Position numbers and translations under genes: made by a program. Shown piece by piece: positions 36,950 to 47,390 of a stretch of DNA of 64,000 nucleotides (position 1 is its first letter; every line of letters begins with the position of its first letter). Location: assembly GCA_014529385.2 (NCBI GenBank), contig CM043948.1, positions 75,536,791-75,600,790 of the forward strand, read 5' to 3'. The DNA comes from Adiantum capillus-veneris (taxonomy: Eukaryota; Streptophyta; Polypodiopsida; Polypodiales; Pteridaceae). Below the pieces are notes generated by a model, which saw only the letters and a program-made list of their open reading frames with translations, did no database searches and was not told the DNA's origin.

Positions 36950-37705
36950 CCATAAGCAGTGGCTACATTACTATTACCACCCTTTCTTTGAGAAGCAATA
37001 AAAGCCTGTTCAATTGCACGCTGCCTAGTCCTGTTTTTTTTTTTTTGGAAAGTGACTCTTGCAACAGCATGGTGCATAATGCATCAAACTTGACAACTTC
37101 AGGATTTCCTTGGGCCATAAGTCTCCAAGTACTAGCAAAAGTTTGGTAAGAGTCTGGTAAGGAATCAAGAATAGTCTGCAAAAGGAACCTTCTAAAATGA
37201 CTTCACCTGCAGAAATAAGTTGCTCATTGATATCATTGACAGTAGCAAGGAAATTGTCCATATCATCTTCCTCATGCATAATCTTTGACTTCAGCTCTTT
37301 ACACAGCAAAGCAATTTTAGCCTTATTGCAACTTGCATAAAGACCAGCCAAAATATCCCAAGCCTGTTTTGCAGATTTTGTTGAACGAATGTGAGGAACA
37401 ATGGTGCACTTCACAGACAACACAATCAATGCATGAGCCTGCACATCCTTTACATCCCAACGAGATTGTTCGATCATAGGCAAAACAACTCTAATAGCAG
37501 CAATTCTTGCAGCAAGACCTGCAACATCCTCAACATCACCTACATCCTCAGAACCAGGACGTACATCAATGCCCTGCACAATATTCCAAACGCCCTTTGA
37601 CACAAGAACATGTTGCATCATATAAGCCCACATAGGGTAACTGTCCCCGTCCAACCTGTCCTCAGCAACAAACATCTTTAACATATTTGTGTTGTTGTCA
37701 GCCAT
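36950..37705 (-). pseudogene. Copia gag of the nested element
   Basis: Starts at 37,705 with MADNNTNMLKMFVAEDRLDG and continues YPMWAYMMQHVLVSKGVWNI, an Ala/Val-rich segment, KSAKQAWDILAGLYAS and KIMHEEDDMDNFLATVNDIN, the UBN2-type copia Gag. A frameshift near 37,185 moves the frame to LDSLPDSYQTFASTWR; a run of T near 37,040 (Lys codons on the minus strand) may cause another. The product ends in SLQGGF just before the polypurine tract with no zinc knuckle seen, so the internal deletion removed the gag end and all of pol. The upstream Met at 37,768 is less likely because family copies share the start at MxDNNT. Confidence 0.9.
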
Positions 37706-38054
37706 GGTAAATGCTGCACCTGATGTGAAAACTGCCCGAAAAGAGGAGAAGTGGAGCAGGAACAACACGTGCTATATAGCACAAACCATGGAAAACTGTA
37801 AGGCCCCTATTATGCAAAAAACGGCACTCACAAAAATTCTACACAAAATAACAAAATTGTATGTGGAGACCTGCATGTAGTGGAAACGGAGGCCGAAATG
37901 AGCCCAAATCAAAAATTTGAGCAGACTAATCTCTACGAGCTTTCCCAAAATATTTGTCAACCTACGAATGCTCGCCAAACCTCAATAAAATCGGAGAAAG
38001 TGAGCAGGCATGTGCTGGAGAAGCAGGCCACTAAGCCCGGGAGGATGCAACCTA

Positions 38055-38067
38055 CTATGATACCAAT
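38055..38067 (-). promoter_or_regulatory. Primer-binding site of the nested copia
   Basis: Minus strand TTGGTATCATAG directly after the LTR end CCAACA; close to the initiator-Met primer site. Confidence 0.8.
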
Positions 38068-38284
38068 TGTTGGAATTAGGGTTTCACAGAAACGCACACA
38101 GCTTGGAGAAGACGAAGGAAGCTCAAGGCACACAATAGAGAGTGTATACCTTAGTGTGCAATGGAAAGATAGATAGCCCTAAAGTGATGAGCGTATATGC
38201 AATGCATGGGGGAAAAAACCTCCTAAAGAGGGAAAAAATGCCCCGACGGTCCTAATGTGTCACTACCACATGTATATGATAACA
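38068..38284 (-). mobile_element. 5' LTR of the nested copia
   Basis: 217 bp, plus view TGTTGGAATTAGGG to ATATGATAACA with perfect TGTT and AACA ends. Same family as the LTRs at 12,557, 30,407 and 61,306. Confidence 0.9.
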
Positions 38285-38289
38285 CAAAC

Positions 38290-39235
38290 GAGGCCAAACC
38301 TTGCCCACTAGAGGGAGGCTCCATCAAGACTAGAGCCTTGACCTTTTTCGGATCCGCTTCAATTCTGTTTCGGGAAACTACATGACCTAGCTGCGCTCGA
38401 GGTTGTGCTAACTTTATTTTCTTTGGTTCGATTGACCTCCTTCTTCATCAAGCCTCTGAAAGCATAGCTGCAGCTTTGACAAATGATCCTCCCTTGAGCT
38501 ACACCACCCAATGTGATCCATAAAAACCCTAATAAATCTGTCCAAGTAGGACCTAGGGTCCACCCTATTCATCCAGTCTTGAAAGGTGGTATAGGCATTC
38601 ACCAACCCAAACGGCATCCTACAGTAGGCAAAACATCCCCATGGAGAGATAAATGTGGTCTTTAGTTGGTCTTCAAGAGAAATCTCCATCTAAAAGTACC
38701 CTAAAAATACATCCATGATGGAGTACCTTTCATGGCGAGCTACCTAATTTAAGATTTCATCTTGAAACAGCAATGGGTAGTGGCTTCTCTTGGTTGTTGC
38801 GTTCAATGGCTTGTAGTCGACACACAACCACCATTTCCCATTCTTCTTAGGGGTGATAACCACTGAGGAAACCCACTTTGACTCCTTCACGAGATAGATA
38901 CATGCATCGAACAGTTGGCTGATTTGATATCTCCTGCCAAAGGGCTTCTTTTGTAATCTCCCCTTACCTTCTAAGCTTCTACTCTTTATGTTTGTGCCCT
39001 TCCTTGAGAACTATTTTGTGCTCCACACCCTTTGCTTCTCGCAGGTCCTCGTACTTTGTTGAAAACAGACTTGGAAAAGAGGCACATAGCTTGACATAGC
39101 CTTCCCTCTCCTGCTTGGTCAAATCTTCACTTAGCATAGTGGTCACCTCCTCTGCACGTATACCCTGAACCTGTGGTTGCACCTCTTCTTTTGCATGAGA
39201 TCCTACTACACTGACGCCAAACAAATCAGCATCTA
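38290..39235 (-). pseudogene. Reverse transcriptase of the Tat-like element
   Basis: From 39,224 leftward: FPSLFSTKYEDLREAKGVEH, then KIVLKEGHKH, SNQPTVRCMYL, VVITPKKNGKWWLCVDYKPL in shifted frame, and MEISLEDQLKTTF. ISPWGCFAYCRMPFGLVNA and TTFQDWMNRV follow. The catalytic loop near 38,513 reads FMDHIG, so the second Asp of the usual DD pair is His. LGHVVSRNRIEADPKKVKAL ends at the copia insertion site. Stops and frameshifts are present. Confidence 0.85.
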
Positions 39236-39790
39236 TTTTAACATGTCATCCTTTCTCTCCTCCTCCTCAGTATCGGTATAGCCTTCATGATAAACCTTCT
39301 TGGTCTCGTACTCGTAGCTTGTCACATCATCGTCATCCCTGGCCACCATAGGGTGGAAACGGATCTCTTTGGTCTTCAAAATAAGCACCACATGTCTTCC
39401 TCTCTCCTTATCGGGCAAGGTGAACACCCTGCTCTCCCAATCTTGTTTAGCACCTATTGCAAGCAACCATGGCCTACCCAAGATGATTTGATAAGAATTA
39501 TCACCCGCTTTCATCACAAAGAAATTGATCAGGCACTCAATGCCATCGCCTTCACTCTCATGTCTTGAGCCATGCCCAAACACTTGGATTTGGCATGGTG
39601 GTTAGCCATCCTCGTGCCATTTAATTTAGCCACTGCTTTGACACATGTTTCCTTCATTCTAGCCTCCACCATGACACAAACATGTGCTCCACCACCTATA
39701 TAGGCATGTACCTACATCCTCTTTTCAATTATCACATCCACTAGAGGAAGGACGTCTACCAAGCTACCCACTCTTAATGCCATGTTTTGC
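39233..39790 (-). pseudogene. Protease region of the Tat-like element
   Basis: YIGGGAHVCVMVEARMKETC near 39,690 occupies the place of the retropepsin active site; the catalytic Asp reads Gly. After a stop, QIILGRPWLLAIGAKQDWES and RVFTLPDKERGRHVV match the C-terminal part of gypsy proteases (ILG motif). An acidic linker (DTEEEERKDD) leads to RT. Confidence 0.7.
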
Positions 39791-41085
39791 ACTACATGCA
39801 CATTCCCCTTAGATTTTGGTAGCCTTGTGCTAATGCTTGTAGACCAATCTCTCCATAGATTAGGATTCAAAGCCAACAATTGACCAAAGGCAATGTTAGC
39901 CTTTTGGTTTTGCACATCACTCAACAGATCATACTCTGGGGTATTTGCATCCGAGCTGAAGTCTGCTTGTTTGATTTTATGGCACCTCCTCTTTTTGTTG
40001 ATTTTTGGCTACTCTTTGCCTTCGTACACTTTCCCTTTACCCTTATGGGCTCTAGTTTCTCACTCGGTTTATGTTTTCTTTCCATCCTTTTCCTTTTGTT
40101 GGCCAAAACTTCAACATCTTGTGTATCCACACCAATGATGTTCACCCTAGGGACTTCACCATCATTCAGAGGAGTTGTTGCACCTGATTTTTGACTACCT
40201 ACTCTCTCGAGCCATTAAGTTCTGCTTAGCCTCTACCTCTACCACACAATAGATAGATACCACCCCTTTCTCTTGGTGGATGAGGACAATCTGGCACATA
40301 GTGTCCTTCTTCACCACAATTGTAGCACCGGCTAGGCAATGGCCTTGCCCCTTGCTCCTCTTGGTTGTCCTCTATCCATCGTTCTTAGCCACAATTCTTG
40401 CATTTGCTCAGACACATCTTGTACAGTTTGCCCAGTTCTATGGCACAATGGCTATGCCTCTGTTCCCATGATTCTCTTCATGAACAACATCCCTCAGATC
40501 CTGGAGTTGGGTAGGAATCACCACTATGTAGTCTAATATGCCTTGTTTGATCTTATTTTTGTTTTTCTTGGTTTTCACCTTTGGAATGGCCATTGGACCA
40601 TTGTAATTTTTTGGGCTTTCAAAATCCATTATTTCCCTCACTTTAGAATGTAGACATGCCATGAATTTATCTAGCTTAAAGTAGTCTCCATTAGCCATTA
40701 GCTAACTCTGCCCAACACACTTCAGAGTGGTCCAAAAAAAAACTAAATTCTTCACTTACATCTTGTTTGAGCACCTTCAGTTTTGCATCCATCTTGACTG
40801 GGGACACCTCTTTGCAAAAATTATGTAGGAAATGTGCTGGTAGAGTTGGTCAAGCCTGCCTCGACTCACCTTCCAAAGCTTCGTATCACACCTTCGCTTT
40901 ACCATGCATCACCAACAATAATTTTTGCATCTTATTGTCCTTGTTTGGCATACGTGGTGGTAGCATATATAGCTCAAAATCTGCAACCCACTCATCAAGA
41001 CTCTCTTCATTTGTAAAAATTGGCTCATAGCTTCAAAACACCATGCCACCAACACTAAAAAATGCTTCTTTTTGTCTAATTAGGA
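39791..41085 (-). pseudogene. Gag of the Tat-like element
   Basis: Near 41,030: PIFTNEESLDEWVADFELYM, LPPRMPNKDNKMQKLLLVMH and GKAKV followed by a stop, the retrotransposon gag domain. FKLDKFMACLHSKVREIMDF lies near 40,670. A zinc knuckle at 40,287-40,328 reads CYNCGEEGHYVPDC, an exact CX2CX4HX4C. A long Lys-rich, heavily stopped stretch follows to the protease. Confidence 0.8.
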
Positions 41086-41099
41086 GCAATCAATGGGCT

Positions 41100-41118
41100 C
41101 CTCGATGGGGGCACCAGA
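41100..41118 (-). promoter_or_regulatory. Primer-binding site of the Tat-like element
   Basis: Minus strand TGGTGCCCCCATCGAGG, four bases after the LTR end TCTTCA. It starts with the required TGG and resembles a decayed form of the sites used by Tat and Athila elements (compare TGGTGCCGCTACCGGGGA at 56,968). Confidence 0.6.
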
Positions 41119-41121
41119 AGA

Positions 41122-42979
41122 TGAAGAGGGGGAATGGGCAACACACCTGAAACACAAATAGATTGCCTCACTTTAGCTCAGGGCATTCACAACACCCCTA
41201 TCCTCCTAGAAACACCTTTAAAAGATAGAGTTCACACTCAATGGCTATTGCCTGCACACTTCTCAACACACACACGCTAGCAAGAATGTCATTTAACTCA
41301 CACACACCGCCAATTCTTTCTTCAACGCACTCGACACACACCACCATTCAAATTTTCACTCCCTTTGCACCACAAAACAGATCGACATACGCAAAGAGAA
41401 AGAGAAAAGAGAGGGGAAGGGGAAAGAAACTCTAGAAACGGGGGGCAATGAACTTCAATTGCTTAGTTGGGGTGTGTACAACCACCCAAATGCCACAAAT
41501 GGTGAGCTTGTACAAAAAAACTATCTTCAAAACTCACCCTTGGCTCTCTTGCATTCAATTGTACCAAAACAGGGAAAAAAGCCCTCGATAATTATAAAAA
41601 ATGGGGTTTATAGGGGAACCCCACCTTTTTTTGCAAGTTTGGTTTGGTTAGGCTCCTTGGGAGGACCCGTTTGATCATTTTCCCAATGACTTCTTGGATC
41701 AACTCCTTCAATCTCTCTCATATTCCACTTTGCCACACTCTCGCAAGCCCTCGGGCACTAGCGCTAGCGGTACTGTCTTGAGCACTTTTGTCCTCAAAGC
41801 TTGGACAAGGATCATCTGAAGCGGTCCCTTGGTAGGTGCCCTCAATGCCATGCCATCACCTGCATATTCCACCCAGCCTAGTCACCACCACCTACTAGAG
41901 CCGCCACAGAGACGCCCTCACATGCCAAAACCATCGACATTTCTCGATTGCTCCATCGTGCACACCCCACGAGAAGCCCAAGGGCCATTGCCATGGCCAC
42001 AAGAGAGGGTATCTCTCTCTCCCTCACTTTGATACCCTTATGGTGGTCACATTCCAGGACTTATACCACGGCTTCTCACCCTGCCTCCTTGCATGTGGGC
42101 TTATTTGTTGCCACATGGCATGTCGTGAGCATTCGCCCCTCAAAGGCCTCCCCAACTTCATAAAAAGCCTATCATAGAAATGCCTTTTTCCTACCAATTC
42201 AAACCCTGCAAACTAGTGGTGGGGGCCCAACCATCGAGCCATAAAACTTTGACTCAAACTCCATTCGCTTTCTCCGCATGTGAACTACACTGAGGCTATA
42301 AACCATGGCCGCAAAAACCAAGGAGAAACATCTGGGACCGCTCTATCAACAATCATACTCAAATTTCTAACTGGCATAACTTAATGTCGGGACTCTTATT
42401 GTTGCTGAGTTTTGACTTTTTGCTTACTTCCCATGACACACACTACCCTCTAGAACATGTTCAAGCTCAAAAAACCGCCAGATGGTCTGATTCCTAATGC
42501 AACCAAGTGGGCACAAATTTGGCCCCCGGCAAACCCTCAGATGGCCATAACTTTCCCTCTCGATCTCCGATTGAAGATCTAAGAAGATCTAAGAAGACCG
42601 GCATGCTCCACAACTCAAGCTCTATAGTCATATTCACTTATACTAGATTTAACCACTTACCCATGCATGCCTTGTTTGTTGTTGGGAATCTGCAAGACCT
42701 TCCAACTTTGGAAAACTCTTTCACACCATGGCTCCGTTTGTGACGAGCCATCTTGATGGGCTTCTAGAGCATCTCGAGGACTACATTCTCAAGCATTGTC
42801 CTACACTTTGAACACTTTGAATGACCATCCTAATTGGCACATATGGAGCCTTCTTAGCCAAGACATACATTTACATGGGCCTTTGCTTGCCCAAGTCCTT
42901 CTTTCCTGCTCTAGCCTTCTATAGTGCACCTGCCTACAGCCTAACCCTGATATTGCACACTTTCTAGCATGTACCGACA
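41122..42979 (-). mobile_element. 5' LTR of the Tat-like element
   Basis: 1,858 bp, plus view TGAAGAGGGGG to GTACCGACA. It aligns to 31,035-32,911 throughout. Minus-strand TATA at 41,605-41,614. Confidence 0.85.
41605..41614 (-). promoter_or_regulatory. LTR TATA box
   Basis: CCTATAAACC on the minus strand, conserved with 31,493-31,502, about 1.37 kb into the LTR and ~490 bp before its end. Confidence 0.5.
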
Positions 42980-44090
42980 TGTCTAATGCCTATCAGACTA
43001 TTCATTAATCCTTAAACTAACAAACATCCCTTTTCTAGTCGTTTTTGGCCCTCATGTAGAGAGTGGTGGTGTTCTTATACAATTTAGTGAATTTTAAATT
43101 ACAAATGTAGTAATGGTGGGAGTGGTGGACGATTATTATCAATGTGGTATACTACTCGATCTTTCACGCAGGCACTCAATTTATTGTCGGATCCACTCAA
43201 TTTCTCTTACTTCTACCCTGGTATCTCTCTTGGAATCTCTTACTTGTAGCTGTCACAAATCTGAAATTTCTCTATGGAATCTAAATTGCAATCTAATCAT
43301 TTCAACATGATCTTCTAGATCAAACTATTTGATGAGCTTATCCGCGGTTGCCTCAGTGTCAGCTTGTGGGAAAGGTGGGACCTCTCATCGTATTTAAGTT
43401 GTCTATTTTCACATGCTCTCCATCACTTGTTTACTTTTTGGTTGATCTTTCTCATGTTGGAATTCAAGTTTCCTCCACTCTTATTCCTCCTTGCTTTGAT
43501 CTTTTTTTGTTGTTTCAAAATCTTTTGTCTTGGCCAGAGCTTCATTTTTGTTTACTTCAAACACCTCCTTGTCTCTTTGTTCTTCAATCCCTTCTTGGTC
43601 TTGGTCAACAAGGAGGAGGAGTTGGTAGTTTGGATGAGGCACGCTGCTTTGTCTCTGGCCCTTCACCCTCCAATACCTCCTTCTTCTAGTGCCGGGTCCA
43701 TATCTCTTTAAGTAAAATGATGTTCTTCACCTTTTTGCCATCTGCATCTTAGAATTTCCTAATGAAACATTTGCACATATCTTTGCCAACTCCTTGTCTA
43801 TGACATGGGCCTTTTTATTTGAGGAGATGTCCACAAGCTCATATGGGGTTGCTTTTCATTGCTTATGATCCTTTCAGTCAGGAATCCTGCTACCAAACAG
43901 TCAATTGTTTAGGCCAAGAAAATGGTTGAGAGGTTGTTAAAAAAGTCAAAATAGTGCAAACTAGACCATAAAATGAAAAATGAACATAACTTAATCAAAA
44001 CAGTTTCAAATTTTCCCACACATTACCAGTGTGACTAGGACAACTATAGACACTAAGTCAAGGTGTTACATGTCAATTCTAGGTCACAGA
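42980..44090 (-). other. Unassigned; possible decayed retroelement internal sequence
   Basis: Minus-strand readings are charged (EGIEEQRDKEVFEVNKNEAL near 43,560) and could be gag remnants of the element whose leader carries the palindromes at 44.1-45.3 kb, because that order matches the plus-strand element at 57-61 kb. No family motif was found to prove it. Confidence 0.3.
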
Positions 44091-45300
44091 TGCATGGATC
44101 TCGATCCTTGTTGGAACACATTTTGAAGGTCTATTTTCACCATCTTATTTAGCATGTTATGGCGATGCTATGGTTGAAATCTTTTGTGATTTGGATCATT
44201 GGTTTGCGATCTAAGCCAAAATTTGGAAATTTTCATTAAACTTAGAGAATTTTCGTAATTTTACAAGGGTTTTGATGTCCAAATGACTTCAAACTAGGGT
44301 CAGGCTTTTTTGAACATTTGGAAGTTGATGTCTAGGTTTTGATCTGGGAATTTGAAAGGTACATGGATTGCAATCCATGTTTGGCCACATCTCGAGGTCA
44401 AATGACATGTTTTTATAGCCAATCCTAGCACACTAGTGGAATCTTTTCAAATTTGTACCTATTTATTCTCAGTATACCCAATTTCTAATCCTATGGCATA
44501 GGTTTTCCCGACTGTGCCATATTGGCTTCCTAGAACCAAAGTAGATTGATCCTTGTGACTAGTATGTGTTGATTCTGGTTGATCTAAATCTTTGAGATTG
44601 AATTTTACCCCAGGGCTAGCTGCCTATCAAGTTTCACTTCAATCGGAGTGTGTTTGACCCTTCTAATTGAGCTAGAAAATTTTGCCCATTTGGTAAGAAT
44701 TTTGGAGCCCCTTTTTGAACATATAAGCACATCATAATTTCAAATTTCCTTGGTTTTGGAAGGTGTTTTAACTTTGCATTGAAAATTCTGAAAAAGTACA
44801 ACTGCTAGAATTGAAACAACCTTGCTTGATGGCTTTCACCTCTGTAGACACTGTGGACTCTGACTCTGCTAATTTTGTCCCTCAGATACATGGATCTCAA
44901 TTCATGTTTTCGGGCCAAATTACACCCAACTTGGGGGAAAGGTTCCTGACAAGTCCCCTAAGCTATTTGGTCACACTTTTTTGACATTTTAGACCATTTT
45001 CCTTTGTATGGGTCAAAATGACCATTTGCAGACTGACTTTCCAAAATTTTGAGGTTTTTGGATCTATAAAGGCCATTTTTGTTGACAATTGCATGGTGAT
45101 AACCCCAAGCTGAGATCTAACTGACTGTTGGTCAAAATTTTCAGGATTCTGGCACAATAGGGTATATGGATCAATAATCCATGTTGGGAAGAGTTTTACA
45201 ATTATGATTGTAGGAATGTGTAGGTGCATTTGAGAGGTGTCTCTTGGAAAATAATTGTTGTATTTTGAGGTGGAGGAACATGGATCGTGATCCATGTTCC
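44091..45300 (-). repeat. Diverged ~265-bp repeats with a palindrome, inverse array
   Basis: Forms of ACATGGATYGYRATCCATGT occur at 44,094, 44,361 (perfect: ACATGGATTGCAATCCATGT), 44,888, 45,164 and 45,278, mostly at multiples of ~265 bp; a very weak form lies near 44,540. Flanks read in reverse complement (CCAA before and ACCTTT after) match the array at 57.5-58.6 kb, so this is the same leader in opposite orientation. Sequence between palindromes is much less conserved. No coding. Confidence 0.75.
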
Positions 45301-45584
45301 ACCCCCAATCTGTACTTTGATAGCATGGTTGGGTTCTTGGGGAGCTCTGATGAAATCTTTTTGTGTTTGGAGAAATTTTGATCCCCCTAATAGCCCTTAA
45401 TAGTTTTTTATCACAATCGATTTTGATTTTGATTTGTGTAGCCAATTTAGTGTTTTTTGTGCAGTGTAAGCTACATACGTTTTTCCATGAATATTAGAGG
45501 AGCATACCTATTGAATATGGTGGTGTGTGGTGGCTCTGAATTCTCACAATAGATAGAAACATGGTAGCACATCTCTATGTCTCT

Positions 45585-45688
<104 letters not shown>

Positions 45689-45821
45689 GCTCTGAAAATC
45701 GAAAATAAGCCCTATTTTTCTCCTAGCCTACTTGGAGTGACAAGTGCATACTTATGTTGTTTGCCCTAATTTCTCATAGTATATCACTTGTGACTCAGAC
45801 AGTTTATCATTTGGATACTTG

Positions 45822-46045
45822 TGTAAGAGCGCTAGGTGTGGACCCGTGATGTGCGGTGTGTGTGGAGTGCAAGGAGGAGAAGAGTAGAAGACACACTGTG
45901 TTGGTGGAGAAACCTCCAAGAATGAGGCAAGGATCTCTTTATTCTTTGTGTATACGAAGAATAAGGAATGTATATATACATACAATGGGTGGTTGGACAC
46001 CAGATGTTCGGCCTCGGGCAAAGGCACAATGCCTTTACTCTAACA
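45822..46045 (-). mobile_element. 3' LTR of the copia element
   Basis: 224 bp, plus view TGTAAGAGCGCTAGG to CTCTAACA, aligned with 49,315-49,527 over its length (shared AGAAGACACA, CAACCTCCAAGAAT-like and GCACAATGCCTTTAC). On the minus strand AAGTGGGAGAT, the polypurine tract, abuts its start. Confidence 0.9.
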
Positions 46046-46058
46046 ATCTCCCACTTAA
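46046..46058 (-). promoter_or_regulatory. Polypurine tract
   Basis: Minus strand TTAAGTGGGAGAT next to the LTR start TGTTAGAG. Confidence 0.7.
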
Positions 46059-46299
46059 AGGCAATGTGTTGATAAGTGATTGCTACTAGCTAAAATATTA
46101 GTATGTACAAGAAAACTGGTGAGAGACTCTCTCAACCTATGCCTAGTGGCTTGCTCAATCGATCTACATGCAACTGAATCGGCTCTAGGGATAGGAGAGC
46201 CTACATGTAGATCCCACAAACAACTCTATATGGTATGTAAAACTCCACTATGAATCATGCTAGTGTCAGTCATCATATGATTGACAATCCCTGCTACAA

Positions 46300-47390
46300 A
46301 TTATCCCACTGCAGTTGCTGCTAGGTTGAGACTTGACAATAGTAGGTCGTACATGAGACGCTCAAACACTGATGAAATATACACAAACTTGGTTTTCCTG
46401 ACTCCCACGTGCTATTTGCATGTACTACATCATCAGCACTACCCATCGCGTATAGATGTGTCAACATCAACACTGGTATGGCTATGTCCCTCTCATCCAT
46501 AGGCAAAAAAGTGTGTCCTGGAACCAACTCATTAGCCTCTAGCATGAGCATATCAAAGAACTCCATGTCTGTAATCTCTGCCTGTGTCTCTAAGGAGTAG
46601 ACCCACTCTACCTCTGCTTGCATGGAACCTGACAACACCTATTGTGTCTCACTAGAGCAATGATGCTCTACCTCTGTCTCTACAGAGTCTATTGGTATGT
46701 CATGCACAACTAAATGTTCTATCTTGTGAGCATAGTGGAACTCACACACGAAAGAGACACGTCTCATCTCTCACTCGATGCATGCCAGCACAAAAATTGA
46801 GACGATGACATTACGAACCTCAAATACATGCATATGATATACCAAGTCAATGCATTCTCCTCTAGTAATCACTAATGAACCACAATGCATCTGGAAAGAC
46901 TACTCTCTAAGACACCCATAATTTGATAATCGTCTCACTGAAATCAAACTTTGTCTTAGTTGAGGAACATAGCGCACATGTCTTAGCGTATATAATGCAC
47001 CACTGGGCAATGAGAAGTAAACATCTCATGCACCTGCATTGTCAAACATTGAACCATTGGCCAAGTGCATACAACCAAAGCTCCCACTAGAGAAGGTGCT
47101 AAACCAGTGACCACTCATGATGCGATGTGACGTGGAAAACTGCATCCTCATCTAGTAACCAATGGAGAGAAGTGTCACCTCTTAGAGACATATAAAAAGG
47201 ATGAATGCTAAAGGAAAATGCAACATTATCGTCACTAGCATATGAATCCATTGCTCTAGCATGTGTCAAAATCTCATGTGTATCATGCATAGAACTCCAT
47301 TGCTACCGCATACTTCTGAAACAACTGATGTCTAAGGTGCCCTATGTGACCAAAATGCCAACAATGCATTTATCACAACTACAAGATCAT
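46300..47390 (-). pseudogene. Copia gag end, protease and pre-integrase remnant
   Basis: From 47,385 leftward: CWHFGHIGHLRHQLF, a zinc knuckle in which two Cys are Phe or His. About 60 residues later LHWLLDEDAVFHVTSHHEW occupies the protease active site; the usual DSGA reads DEDA. GSFGCMHLANGSMF, LYTLRHVRYVPQLRQSLISV and LVITRGE are the protease end and pre-integrase region. Toward 46,300 an acidic open stretch of 105 codons (VEWVYSLETQAEITDMEFF) has no clear match and may be gag-pol or filler. Stops near 46,670, 46,820 and 47,020. Confidence 0.75.

Larger units (their letters stand above)
36725..38284 (-). mobile_element. Nested gag-only copia element (TR-GAG-like)
   Basis: A 1,560-bp minus-strand element with two family A LTRs, a primer-binding site and a gag, but no protease, integrase or RT. 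Perfect 5-bp target repeat CAAAC at 36,720-36,724 and 38,285-38,289. The host gypsy reading (PPSSGQGLASFV) is cut at this point. The organisation corresponds to non-autonomous terminal-repeat elements that keep only gag. LTRs differ at about 6 of 121 aligned bases, fewer than the host LTRs, which fits the nesting order. Confidence 0.95.
31035..42979 (-). mobile_element. Tat-like Ty3/gypsy retrotransposon, LTR to LTR
   Basis: An ~11.9-kb minus-strand element with two ~1.87-kb LTRs, PBS, gag, protease, RT, RNase H, a second RNase H and integrase, and PPT, all in the expected order. The second RNase H between RNase H and integrase is the hallmark of the Tat lineage. A 1.56-kb gag-only copia and a ~1.28-kb insertion with palindromic ends lie in the RT to RNase H interval. 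Flanks ATGTT and ATGTC may be a decayed 5-bp target repeat. All coding parts have stops; it is not autonomous now. Confidence 0.85.

Noticed and set aside
43348-43711. Hydrophobic plus ORFs of 113-115 codons suggesting a membrane protein
   Set aside because: Antisense to a charged minus-strand reading typical of retroelement internal sequence; T-rich sequence gives hydrophobic readings by composition.
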